Shown piece by piece: positions 8,317 to 16,543 of a DNA stretch of 64,000 bases. The position numbers and the translations under genes were made by a program. The notes below the pieces were generated by a model. The model saw only the letters and a program-made list of their open reading frames with translations, did no database searches and was not told where the DNA came from. How positions within the stretch are numbered: position 1 is the stretch's first letter; the number at the start of each line of letters is the position of its first letter. Origin of the DNA: an uncultured Lachnospiraceae bacterium (GTDB lineage Bacteria > Bacillota > Clostridia > Lachnospirales > Lachnospiraceae). The stretch spans positions 62,001-126,000 of the forward strand of contig CALWIA010000003.1 in assembly GCA_944380605.1 (NCBI GenBank), in the 5' to 3' direction.

Positions 8317-9123
8317 CTATTCCATGGGCTGCTGCAACACATAGCCGTAGACGTCCAGCAGTTCATAGGATCTTTCTCTGGTAGATGCCGCCAGGGAAGC
8401 GGTGTATTCCACGCTTTCCATGGAACCTCCTCCCGACTGCTTCGCAGCCTCCACCGCTTTTTCATCCCGCTCCCGCATCCAGGCCCGTTCCTCCGTAACC
8501 AGTGCCTGGGTGCTGTCTTCATCCAGCTGTTCCAGAATCGCGTTGTATATGGCGTTCAGTTCGTTGTCCCACAGCTTCAGTTCGCTGGAAACCACGTTCT
8601 GGACGGAATGCGCCTTGGAACTGTCCAAAAGGCTCTCCTGGCTTTTCTCTATCTGGGCGTCCAGTTCTTCCAGACGATTCCGGTAATACGCCAGCCAGGT
8701 GCCGGTCTCTTCCGACGCCTCCGCAGCGGCTTCTGAAGAAGGCGCCGGGTCTAACGGCGTCTGGGCCAGCGTCTGCGCCTCTTCCAGCGAAGCCATATCG
8801 GCAGACGCTTCCTCTTTTGGCTGCCCGTCTGTATCCGAAGGCGCCGTTCCCGCAGGGGCCGCTTCCGGCCCGGCCTGTCCATCTTCCATAACATTTCCCA
8901 GCGCCGCCGGCGCGGCGGCTCTGGCGGCCCCGACTGCCTGAGATTCTTCCGGCAGGTCCTCCAGGGACGCGGCCCCCGCGGCAGCATACGCCTGAAGCGA
9001 CGTCTCCGGCGTCCCTGCCGCCTCTTCCTTGGAACCGGGAAGCAGCCTGGCCGTACACATGGTTATGACGAGGCCCACGGCGACCACCGCCGCCAGGGCC
9101 GTCCAGTTTTTTCGATCTTTCAT
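8317..9123 (-). CDS. LprI-like (DUF1311) extracytoplasmic protein
   Basis: 268 residues from ATG at 9123 (GGAAGG nine bases upstream); an open frame continues further upstream but overlaps rnhA and lacks a site. One N-terminal hydrophobic helix (TALAAVVAVGLVITMCTA) is a signal peptide or anchor. About 110 residues of Ala/Glu/Pro-rich low-complexity linker follow. The C-terminal about 125 residues, starting near TGTWLAYYRNRLEELD and including LKLWDNELNAIYN and EERAWMRERDEKA, match the LprI/DUF1311 pattern of secreted proteins, some of which inhibit lysozyme. Actual lysozyme inhibition here is an inference from the family. Confidence 0.65.
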   Translation of the reverse strand: MKDRKNWTALAAVVAVGLVITMCTARLLPGSKEEAAGTPETSLQAYAAAGAASLEDLPEESQAVGAARAAAPAALGNVMEDGQAGPEAAPAGTAPSDTDGQPKEEASADMASLEEAQTLAQTPLDPAPSSEAAAEASEETGTWLAYYRNRLEELDAQIEKSQESLLDSSKAHSVQNVVSSELKLWDNELNAIYNAILEQLDEDSTQALVTEERAWMRERDEKAVEAAKQSGGGSMESVEYTASLAASTRERSYELLDVYGYVLQQPME

Positions 9124-9220
9124 ATGGTTCATCCTTCCGTAAATGTACCATAACATAAAGCCAAAAAAATTGGAATAGCCATGCAGAATTAGTAATATTT
9201 TGTAAGATTTATTTAAAAAT

Positions 9221-9709
9221 TCAAAGCTGCTGCGCAAGCCCCGTATCTTCCAGCAGATGGTCTCCATCCGCGGCGGCGGTGGCCAGCCGGTCGCAGCGCT
9301 CATTCTGCGGGTGTCCCGCATGTCCGCGGACCCAGAAAAAACTCACCTGATGCGGTTCTTTGGCCTTTAACAGCCGCTCCCACAGGTCGATATTTTTCAC
9401 GGGACCGCTTTTCCCCCGTTTCCAGCCGTTTTTTACCCAGCTGTCAATCCACTTCTGATTGAACGCGTCCGTCAGGTACTTGGAATCGGAAAACAATTCC
9501 ACCTGGCAGGGGCGGTTTAACGCCTCCAGTCCGGCGATGGCCGCCATCAGTTCCATGCGGTTGTTGGTGGTGCGCACATAGCCGGCAGACAGTTCCTTCT
9601 CATGAAGCACGCCCTGCCGGTCCACATACTGCAGCACCGCGCCGTAGCCGCCGGGACCGTCGGGGTTGCCTCTGGCCGCCCCATCTGTGTAAATCTGTAC
9701 TTTTCCCAT
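9221..9709 (-). CDS. rnhA: Ribonuclease HI
   Basis: 162 residues, standard bacterial RNase HI. It removes RNA from RNA-DNA hybrids. The four metal-binding carboxylates are read at Asp9 ([10 protein letters not shown]), Glu53 (NNRMELMA), Asp75 (FSDSKYL) and Asp140 (ERCDRLA), with the catalytic-loop His130 in VRGHAGHP. The ATG at 9709 has AAAGGAG upstream. It follows the beta-CASP gene after nine bases, so the two nucleases are probably one transcript. Confidence 0.95.
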   Translation of the reverse strand: MGKVQIYTDGAARGNPDGPGGYGAVLQYVDRQGVLHEKELSAGYVRTTNNRMELMAAIAGLEALNRPCQVELFSDSKYLTDAFNQKWIDSWVKNGWKRGKSGPVKNIDLWERLLKAKEPHQVSFFWVRGHAGHPQNERCDRLATAAADGDHLLEDTGLAQQL

Positions 9710-9718
9710 GTGTCTCCT

Positions 9719-11320
9719 TTATCTGTCCCATTTGTCGCAGAGGGCGTGGATCTGGTCGGCAAACCGGGCCAGATCTTTGTTGGCTCCGCCTTCGTTGTGC
9801 AGAATCACCTGCCGCAGCCGTTCGCCGGCGGCAACCAGGCGGGCAAAGACGCCGTCCGCCTTCCGTCTGGCGGCGCCTTCCTTTTCTCTCAGCACGCCTT
9901 CCGTCTGTTTCAGCCAGCGGCCGGCGGCCAGGTCGTAAATCGAGCCGCTGAAAGGCGCGGAAGCCGGAATTTTTTCTTCTTTTTCCAGTTTTTCCGCAAA
10001 CAGGCTGCAGGTATTGTCTTCTCCATGCACCATAAAGACCATATCCGGCTTTTTCTCAAAGGCCCGGATCCACTCCAGCAGCCCGGTGCGGTCCGCATGG
10101 CCGCTGAGACCGGCAATGACCTCGATATGGGCCCTCACCTCGATGGTCTCGCCAAACAGCTTTACCGAATCCGCGCCGTCCACCAGCGCCCGGCCCAGCG
10201 TCGGCGCCGCCTGATAACCGGCAAACACCACACTGCACTCTTCCCGCCACAGGTTGTGTTTCAGGTGATGGCGGATTCGTCCGGCGTCGCACATGCCCGC
10301 CGCGGAAATGATGACTTTCGGGCGGGAATCGAAGTTAATGGCCTTGGATTCCTCGCTGGTCACTGACAGCCGCAGCCCCGGAAAGTCAATGGGGTTGATG
10401 CCCTGCTCCACCAGCGCCCGGGTCTCTTCATCGTAGCACCGCAGCAGGTTTTCCCGGAACACGTGGGTCGCTTCCACCGCCAGGGGGCTGTCCACATAGA
10501 CTTCAAATCCGTCGTGTCCCTGCACCAGATGTTCCCGCTTGATTTTGCGGAAGAAATACAGCAGTTCCTGGGTTCTGCCCACCGCGAAAGCCGGAATCAC
10601 CACATTGCCGCCCCGGTCCAGGGTTTCCTGGACAATGCGGGCCAGATCCGCCGTGTGGTCCCTGCCTTTTTCATGGTCCCGGGTGCCGTAGGTGCATTCC
10701 ATTACCACGTAATCCGCTTCCCGGATATACTCCGGATTCCGGATCAGAGGCTTGTTCTTGTTGCCGATATCTCCGGAGAAGACGATCTTTTTCTCCGTGT
10801 CTCCCTCCCGGCACCAGACTTCAATAGACGCGGAGCCCAGCAGATGTCCGGCGTCGGTAAACCGAAGCTGCACATCTTCTGTCAGCGCGAACCGCTGATC
10901 GTATTCGTGGACTTCCAACAGCCCCAGCGCGCCTTCCGCGTCCTCCAGGGTATACAGGGGAGGCACCTCTTCCCGGCCGGCCCGCCGGGCCTTGCGGTTT
11001 TTCCACTCCGCTTCCATCTCCTGAATGTGGGCACTGTCCCGCAGCATAATCTGACACAGGTCCCCGGTGGCCACCGTCGTCACAATGGCGCCCCGAAAGC
11101 CTCTGGCGTACAAAAGCGGCAGATATCCGGCATGGTCGATGTGGGCATGGGTCAGCAGCACATAGTCAATCTCGGCGCAGCTCACCGGCAGCTCCGCGTT
11201 TTCGTAAATATTGCCGCCCTGTTCCATGCCGCAGTCCACCAGCAGCTTTGTCTTTCCGCATTCCAGATAGTGGCAGCTGCCTGTCACTTCATGGTCTGCT
11301 CCGATAAACATAAGCCTCAA
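9719..11320 (-). CDS. Beta-CASP metallo-beta-lactamase-fold RNase-like hydrolase
   Basis: 533 residues. The metallo-beta-lactamase motif HAHIDH is at 58-63, and later ligands include the SGDIGN segment and the His in LSGHADR. The beta-CASP insertion contains GGNVVIPAFAVGRTQELLY and the C-terminal part has the MVFMVHGEDN motif of RNA-specificity (RMMBL) domains. These enzymes cleave or trim RNA in the cytoplasm, in the same superfamily as RNase J and CPSF73. The extra about 80 residues after the RMMBL domain are Lys/Glu-rich. The start is TTG at 11320, eight bases after GGAGG. It is upstream of rnhA in the same operon. Confidence 0.88.
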   Translation of the reverse strand: MRLMFIGADHEVTGSCHYLECGKTKLLVDCGMEQGGNIYENAELPVSCAEIDYVLLTHAHIDHAGYLPLLYARGFRGAIVTTVATGDLCQIMLRDSAHIQEMEAEWKNRKARRAGREEVPPLYTLEDAEGALGLLEVHEYDQRFALTEDVQLRFTDAGHLLGSASIEVWCREGDTEKKIVFSGDIGNKNKPLIRNPEYIREADYVVMECTYGTRDHEKGRDHTADLARIVQETLDRGGNVVIPAFAVGRTQELLYFFRKIKREHLVQGHDGFEVYVDSPLAVEATHVFRENLLRCYDEETRALVEQGINPIDFPGLRLSVTSEESKAINFDSRPKVIISAAGMCDAGRIRHHLKHNLWREECSVVFAGYQAAPTLGRALVDGADSVKLFGETIEVRAHIEVIAGLSGHADRTGLLEWIRAFEKKPDMVFMVHGEDNTCSLFAEKLEKEEKIPASAPFSGSIYDLAAGRWLKQTEGVLREKEGAARRKADGVFARLVAAGERLRQVILHNEGGANKDLARFADQIHALCDKWDR

Positions 11321-11431
11321 AAGAAGTTCCTCCTTTCTTCCGGGCGCCGCCCCTCATCCCGGCCGCGCCCTCTAAAAGAAGTATACCATATCCTTCGGCG
11401 GGCCGCCAGCTTTTTAAAGCCGCCGGCCGGA

Positions 11432-12907
11432 TCAGATGATGATGCAGATCATGCCGCCGCTGCTGTCGTTGATGATTTTCTGCAGGGTATCCTGCAGCTT
11501 CATCTGGCAGTCGTCGGTCAGCTGGGATACCTTCGCCTGGATTCCGTCTTCCACGATCTGCTCAATGGATTTTCCGAAAATATTGGTCTGCCACACGCCT
11601 TCTTCGCTTTCCGCCGCGTTTTTCCGAATGTAGGCAATCAGGTCTTCCGCCTGCTGCTGGCTGCCTACAATGGGGGCGATCTCCGTTTCAATATCCGCTT
11701 TGATCAGATTGATGGACGGAGCGGAAGCCTTCATTTTCACCCCGTATTTGTTGCCGTGGCGCACCAGCTGCGGCTCATCCAGCACAATCTCCGACCGCTC
11801 CGGCGTCACCACGCCGTAGCCCCGCATCCGCGCCTGGCTTACGGCACTGTTGACCTTTTCGTACTCCCGCTTCATTTCCGCCAGGCTGCGCAGCGTCCGT
11901 ATCAGCTGGTACTCCCCTTCTATGGGCAGTCCCGCGCAGTCGCTTAATATCTGGTAATAGTGCCCGTCGTCCACTTCCACGTCGGCGGACACGGTGCCGT
12001 CGGACAGATCCGCCGCCCGGAGCTTCATGCCGCGGATGGCCGCGTCGGATACCTCCGCCAGCGCCGGCGCCGCGTCCTTCATCCGCACAATCCGGTTCAG
12101 CAGTTCCCGGGCCTTCTGGATGGCCGCCGCCTTCAGCCAGTGATCTGCCGGAAGGATTTCCATCCACCTGGGTATGTAAAACTCCAGCCGGGTCACGGGA
12201 AATTCCTTCAGCACCCGCTCCAGAATATGAAAAATGTCTTCTTTTTTCAGCTGTTCGCAGTTGACCGGCAGCACGGCGGCGCCGTAATGGCCGCTCATTT
12301 CTTCCGCCAGCCGTCTCGTCTCCTCGGAATAGGGCCTGACCGAATTTAACAGCACCAGAAACGGCTTTCCCAGGTTTTTCAGCTCCTGTATGGTCTTTTC
12401 CTCCGCCGCCGTGTAGGCCGGCCGCTTCAGTTCCCCAATGGAGCCGTCGGTGGTGACCACCAGCCCTATGGTCGAATGGTCGGTGATTACCTTCCGGGTC
12501 CCGATTTCCGCCGCCTGGGTAAAGGGAATGGGATGATCGGACCAGGGAGTTTTCACCAGCCGTTCCTGGTCGTTTTCCACGTGCCCCGCCGCTCCGTCCA
12601 CCATAAATCCCACGCAGTCGATCAGCCGCACCCGGGCTTCGATGCCGTCCTCCATCCGGATGGCGGCGGCCTCTTTGGGTATGAATTTCGGTTCCGTCGT
12701 CATAATGGTCCGCCCTGCCGCACTCTGGGGCAGTTCATCCCGGACCCGGCTCTTCAGATGCTCGTCTTCTATGGAAGGAAGCACCATAAGCTCCATAAAC
12801 CGCTTGATAAACGTGGACTTTCCCGTGCGCACCGGCCCCACCACCCCCAGGTAGATTTCGCCCCCGGTTCTGGCCTGGATATCCCTGTATACCGAATATG
12901 ATTCCAT
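11432..12907 (-). CDS. spoIVA: Stage IV sporulation protein A (spore coat morphogenetic ATPase)
   Basis: 491 residues, the usual SpoIVA length. Walker A reads GPVRTGKST at 24-32, followed by the strongly conserved FIKRFMELMVLP. The middle contains the GLVVTTDGSIGELKR stretch and the C-terminus ends in hydrophobic GGMICIII. SpoIVA binds and hydrolyses ATP, polymerises on the outer forespore membrane and forms the base layer for the coat. In Bacillus it is made under sigma-E. The ATG at 12907 has GGGGG seven bases upstream; that site lies in the 3' arm of a hairpin that terminates the liv operon (see findings). Confidence 0.97.
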   Translation of the reverse strand: MESYSVYRDIQARTGGEIYLGVVGPVRTGKSTFIKRFMELMVLPSIEDEHLKSRVRDELPQSAAGRTIMTTEPKFIPKEAAAIRMEDGIEARVRLIDCVGFMVDGAAGHVENDQERLVKTPWSDHPIPFTQAAEIGTRKVITDHSTIGLVVTTDGSIGELKRPAYTAAEEKTIQELKNLGKPFLVLLNSVRPYSEETRRLAEEMSGHYGAAVLPVNCEQLKKEDIFHILERVLKEFPVTRLEFYIPRWMEILPADHWLKAAAIQKARELLNRIVRMKDAAPALAEVSDAAIRGMKLRAADLSDGTVSADVEVDDGHYYQILSDCAGLPIEGEYQLIRTLRSLAEMKREYEKVNSAVSQARMRGYGVVTPERSEIVLDEPQLVRHGNKYGVKMKASAPSINLIKADIETEIAPIVGSQQQAEDLIAYIRKNAAESEEGVWQTNIFGKSIEQIVEDGIQAKVSQLTDDCQMKLQDTLQKIINDSSGGMICIII

Positions 12908-12953
12908 AAAAATACCCCCTTGCTGTGCTGTTAGAATATATGCATGGGGGTAT
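12908..12953 (-). terminator. Terminator of the liv operon, overlapping the spoIVA ribosome binding site
   Basis: Minus-strand ATACCCCC (12946-12953) and GGGGGTAT (12912-12919) form an eight-pair stem with a 26-base loop, followed by TTTT. It begins just after the livF stop codon. The 3' arm is also the Shine-Dalgarno sequence of spoIVA. Confidence 0.6.
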
Positions 12954-12964
12954 CTTTCTTATTC
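12935..12964 (-). promoter_or_regulatory. Sigma-E-like promoter of spoIVA
   Basis: Minus-strand -35 GAATAAG (12958-12964, across the livF stop codon) and -10 CATATATT (12935-12942), 15 bases apart. A start a few bases downstream would fall in the loop of the liv terminator hairpin. Confidence 0.45.
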
Positions 12965-13669
12965 ACTTAAGTACGCTTTTTTCACCTGATCGTTGTTCAT
13001 CAGTTCTTTGGCGTCTCCGGAAAGCACGATATTGCCGGTTTCCAGCACGTAGGCCTTGTCGGCAATGGACAGCGCCTTCTTGGCGTTCTGCTCTACCAGA
13101 AGCACCGTGGTGCCGCCTTTGTTGATCTCCTGGATGATGTCGAAGATCTCATTGACGTAAATCGGCGACAGGCCCATGGACGGCTCGTCCATGACGATTA
13201 GCCTGGGATGGGACATCAGGGCCCGGCCCATGGCCAGCATCTGCTGCTCGCCGCCGCTTAAGGTGCCGGCCAGCTGATTTTTCCGTTCCTCCAGACGGGG
13301 GAACCGCTCGTAGATCTTGCCCAGCGTCGTCTCCACTTCCGCCTTGTCCTTCCGGGTATAAGCGCCCAGACGGAGGTTTTCCAGCACCGAAAGCTGGGAA
13401 AACACCCGGCGGCCTTCCGGCACATGGGCCATTCCCATGGCCACGGTCCGATAGCCCGGCACTTTGGTAATATCCCGGCCGTCAAACCGGATGGTTCCTC
13501 CGGAAGCGGGAATCAGGCCGGTAATGGCATGCAGCGTGGTGGTTTTACCCGCGCCGTTGGCTCCGATGAGGGCCACAATGTCTCCCTCATCCACCTGAAA
13601 GGAAATCCCCTTTAAGGCACGGATCACGCCGTAATACACTTCCAGATTTTCAATTTCCAGCATTGCCAT
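12959..13669 (-). CDS. livF: Branched-chain amino acid ABC transporter ATP-binding protein LivF
   Basis: 236 residues, normal LivF size. Walker A GANGAGKT is at 36-43, the signature LSGGEQQMLAMGRALM follows in the middle, and Walker B is LIVMDEPSMGLSP. The run LSGGEQQ and the switch LLVEQNAKKAL are typical of the LivF half of the hydrophobic amino acid uptake (HAAT) family. It energises uptake of leucine, isoleucine and valine with LivG, LivH, LivM and LivJ. It is the last gene of the liv operon. Confidence 0.95.
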   Translation of the reverse strand: MAMLEIENLEVYYGVIRALKGISFQVDEGDIVALIGANGAGKTTTLHAITGLIPASGGTIRFDGRDITKVPGYRTVAMGMAHVPEGRRVFSQLSVLENLRLGAYTRKDKAEVETTLGKIYERFPRLEERKNQLAGTLSGGEQQMLAMGRALMSHPRLIVMDEPSMGLSPIYVNEIFDIIQEINKGGTTVLLVEQNAKKALSIADKAYVLETGNIVLSGDAKELMNNDQVKKAYLSE

Positions 13670-13684
13670 GATCCATTCCTCCTA

Positions 13685-14443
13685 TTATTCGCCCAGATAG
13701 GCCTTGATTACCTGCGGATCGCTCAGCACATCCCTGGTCTTTCCTTCCGCCAGCACCTGGCCGAAGTTCAGAACCGTCAGCTTCTCGCAGATGCCGGACA
13801 CCAGCTTCATATCGTGTTCGATCAGCAGAATGGTCATGTCAAAATGGCTGCGCACAAACTGTATGGTATCCATCAGTTCTTTGGTCTCATTGGGGTTCAT
13901 GCCCGCCGCCGGCTCGTCCAGCAAAAGCAGCTTGGGCTCCGTCGCCAGCGCCCTGGCGATTTCCAGCTTTCTCTGCATGCCGTACGGCAGGTTGGAGGCC
14001 TTGGTCTCCCATTCCTCCTCCAGGCCGAATACCTTTAAAAGCTCCATAGCCTTTTCATTCATAGCCTTTTCCGTCCGGAAAAAGGCCGGCAGGCGCAGGA
14101 TGCCCTCCAGCGTGGAATACCGGTAATGGTTGTGCAGCCCCGCCTTTACGTTGTCGCGGACCGACAGATCCCGGAACAGCCGGATATTCTGAAAGGTTCT
14201 TGCGATTCCTCTGCGGTTGATCTCAATGGTCTTATGTCCCGTAATGTTGGAGCCGTCCAGCACGATGCTGCCCGCGTTGGGCTTGTACACGCCGGTCAGC
14301 AGGTTGAAGATGGTGGTCTTTCCCGCTCCGTTGGGACCGATCAGGCCGTACAGCTGCCCTTTTTCAATGGTCACGTGGAAATCGTCCACCGCTTTTAATC
14401 CGCCGAAGGAGATGCTCAGTCGGTTTACTTCCAATAAAGCCAT
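13685..14443 (-). CDS. livG: Branched-chain amino acid ABC transporter ATP-binding protein LivG
   Basis: 252 residues. Walker A GPNGAGKT is at 36-43. The LivG-specific stretches RRGIARTFQNIRLF and LLLDEPAAGMNPNET are present, and the end has IEHDMKLV. It pairs with LivF under the LivH/LivM permease. It is 15 bases before livF and one base after the livM stop, within the same operon. Confidence 0.95.
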   Translation of the reverse strand: MALLEVNRLSISFGGLKAVDDFHVTIEKGQLYGLIGPNGAGKTTIFNLLTGVYKPNAGSIVLDGSNITGHKTIEINRRGIARTFQNIRLFRDLSVRDNVKAGLHNHYRYSTLEGILRLPAFFRTEKAMNEKAMELLKVFGLEEEWETKASNLPYGMQRKLEIARALATEPKLLLLDEPAAGMNPNETKELMDTIQFVRSHFDMTILLIEHDMKLVSGICEKLTVLNFGQVLAEGKTRDVLSDPQVIKAYLGE

Positions 14444-14444
14444 A

Positions 14445-15527
14445 TTACCGCGCCTCCTTCCTGGCAGCTTTTCCCAGCAGGTTTTTCAGGGAATGCCGCT
14501 TTCTGAAATCGATAATCGCCGGGCTCCAGTTCACCAGCATCATAACAATCAGTACAATGGCGTAAATCAGCATCCGGTAGCTGTCCATGCTGCGCAGCAG
14601 TTCCGGCAGCAGCGTCAGCACCACCGTGGCGATAATGGAGCCGCGGATATTGCCGATGCCGCCCAGCACCACGTACACCAGGAACATAATGGACTGGTTG
14701 TAGCCAAAATTCTTCTGGGTCGCCGCCAGCGAAGACAGGTTGTGAGAATACAGCGCGCCAGCCACGCCTGCCAGCGCCGCAGATATGGTAAAGGCCAGCA
14801 GTTTGTACTTGGTCACGTTGATGCCGATAGACTCTGCCGCGATGCGGTTGTCCCGAATGGCCATAACCGCCCGGCCGGTGCGGGAATGGATCAGGTTCAG
14901 CACGATAATCAGGGTGATGAGCACCATCACCACGCCTATGGTAAAGGTGGAATCCTTCGGCGTGCCGGTAATGCCCTGGGCGCCTTTGATCAGCACCGTT
15001 CCGGTCTCATCCATATTCAGCGCCAGCGTGCTTTCCATGGAAAAATGGAACCCGGACGCGTCCCGGCCCAGATAAATCACGTTTACCACGTTTTTGATAA
15101 TTTCGCCGAAAGCCAGGGTCACAATGGCCAGATAGTCGCCTTTCAGCCGCAGTACGGGAATGCCTACGATCAGGCCCATAACCGCCGCTGCCGCCGCGCC
15201 GATGAGAATGGCAATGGGGAAACGGATCATGGAGCTGGTCAGGGTTTCTTCCATGCACAGGGAAAACAGGGAGCTGGTAAACGCGCCCACGCACATAAAG
15301 CCCGCGTGTCCCAGGCTCAGCTCGCCCAGAATTCCTACGGTCAGGTTCAGAGAAACCGCCATAATCACATAGATGCACAACGGAACCAGAAGTCCGTTCA
15401 GCAGACTGGACACCTGATCCGCGGCAATCAGCGCCTGCATAATCAGATACGCCGCAATGACGATTCCATAGGTAATGAAGTTGCTTCTTGTGGTTTTGCT
15501 TATGGATCTGCTTTTCATTGGAATCAC
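14445..15527 (-). CDS. livM: Branched-chain amino acid ABC transporter permease LivM
   Basis: 360 residues with about nine to ten hydrophobic helices. The LivM signatures LNLTVGILGELSLGHAGFM and AIRDNRIAAESIGINVTKYK are clear. It forms the membrane channel with LivH. The first possible start is GTG at 15527, immediately after the livH stop; an ATG at 15518 has AGG eight bases upstream and may be the true start, which would remove three residues. It contacts the ATPases LivG and LivF encoded next. Confidence 0.93.
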   Translation of the reverse strand: MIPMKSRSISKTTRSNFITYGIVIAAYLIMQALIAADQVSSLLNGLLVPLCIYVIMAVSLNLTVGILGELSLGHAGFMCVGAFTSSLFSLCMEETLTSSMIRFPIAILIGAAAAAVMGLIVGIPVLRLKGDYLAIVTLAFGEIIKNVVNVIYLGRDASGFHFSMESTLALNMDETGTVLIKGAQGITGTPKDSTFTIGVVMVLITLIIVLNLIHSRTGRAVMAIRDNRIAAESIGINVTKYKLLAFTISAALAGVAGALYSHNLSSLAATQKNFGYNQSIMFLVYVVLGGIGNIRGSIIATVVLTLLPELLRSMDSYRMLIYAIVLIVMMLVNWSPAIIDFRKRHSLKNLLGKAARKEAR

Positions 15528-16409
15528 CTACACCTTTTCGCTCATTTTCTTGCCCAGCAGTCCTGTGGGCCGTACCAGCAGGACCACGATCAGAACACCG
15601 AACACGATGGCGTCCGCCATTTCCGAGGAAATGTAGGCCTTGCTCAGATTTTCAATGACTCCCAGCAGCAGTCCGCCGATAAACGCCCCCGGTATGGAGC
15701 CGATGCCCCCGAATACCGCCGCCACAAAGGCCTTGATGCCGGGCATGGAGCCGGTATAGGGAGTCAGGGACGGATAGGCGGAGCACAGAAGCACGCCGGC
15801 TACCGCCGCCAGTGCGGAGCCTATGGCAAAGGTCAGAGCGATGGTGCCGTTGACGTTGATGCCCATAAGCTGCGCGGCGCCCTTGTCCTCCGACACCGCC
15901 AGCATGGCCTGCCCTGCCTTGGTCTTGTGGATAAACGCAGTCAGAGCGATCATAATCACAATACAGGTGAGGATGGTGACGATGGTCTCGCCGGAAATGG
16001 ACAGCTGTCCGCCGGCCAGCTTGAGAGCGGGAACGCCCACCACCGACGTAAAGGACTTGGTATTGGCTCCGAAAATCAGCAGCGCCACGTTCTGCAGCAG
16101 ATAGCTGACGCCAATGGCCGTAATCAGCACTGCCAGCGGAGACGCCATACGAAGCGGCTTATAAGCCACCCGCTCGATCACCACGCCCAGAACTGTGCAG
16201 ACCACTATGGCAAGGAGAATGCCGGCCGCGGGAGGGAGCCCCAGGTTGGTCACCGTCACGAAAACCGTATAGGCACCGATCATGATCACGTCGCCGTGGG
16301 CGAAGTTCAGCATCTTGGCAATGCCGTACACCATGGTATAGCCAAGCGCGATCAGAGCGTATACGCTTCCCAGGCTGATCCCGTTGATAAGATAGGATAC
16401 AAAACTCAT
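15528..16409 (-). CDS. livH: Branched-chain amino acid ABC transporter permease LivH
   Basis: 293 residues with about eight membrane helices. It begins with the LivH pattern LINGISLGSVYALIALGYTM followed by NFAHGDVIMIGAY, and has GIKAFVAAVFGGIGSIPGA near the C-terminus. It is the partner of LivM in the channel. It is separated from livJ by about 134 bases that contain a strong hairpin, so expression is expected to be lower than that of livJ. Confidence 0.95.
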   Translation of the reverse strand: MSFVSYLINGISLGSVYALIALGYTMVYGIAKMLNFAHGDVIMIGAYTVFVTVTNLGLPPAAGILLAIVVCTVLGVVIERVAYKPLRMASPLAVLITAIGVSYLLQNVALLIFGANTKSFTSVVGVPALKLAGGQLSISGETIVTILTCIVIMIALTAFIHKTKAGQAMLAVSEDKGAAQLMGINVNGTIALTFAIGSALAAVAGVLLCSAYPSLTPYTGSMPGIKAFVAAVFGGIGSIPGAFIGGLLLGVIENLSKAYISSEMADAIVFGVLIVVLLVRPTGLLGKKMSEKV

Positions 16410-16482
16410 ACAAACACCTCATTTGTCTAATTCTGTAAAATCATTTGGTGAAAATTATAGCACAGTTCCCCGGTCTGCACAA

Positions 16483-16527
16483 CAAAAATCGGCGAGAAAC
16501 CCTCCCTTGGGGAGGTCTTTCTCGCCG
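16483..16527 (-). terminator. Attenuating terminator between livJ and livH
   Basis: CGGCGAGAAA and TTTCTCGCCG (16518-16527 with 16490-16499) form a ten-pair stem, with an inner CCTCCC/GGGAGG extension, then ATTTTTG on the minus strand. It lies 17 bases after livJ and no new promoter is obvious before livH, so partial read-through is likely. Confidence 0.85.
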
Positions 16528-16543
16528 TCTGCCAGTTTTGTCT

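Noticed and set aside
11333..11431. Terminator after spoIVA
   Set aside because: The G/C-rich inverted sequences here pair poorly (several mismatches) and no clean T run follows, so it is not reported as a feature.
14217..16430. Long open frame on the plus strand across livG, livM and livH
   Set aside because: It is a composition artefact opposite three clear membrane-transport genes, again rich in His, Gln and Gly and without motifs.
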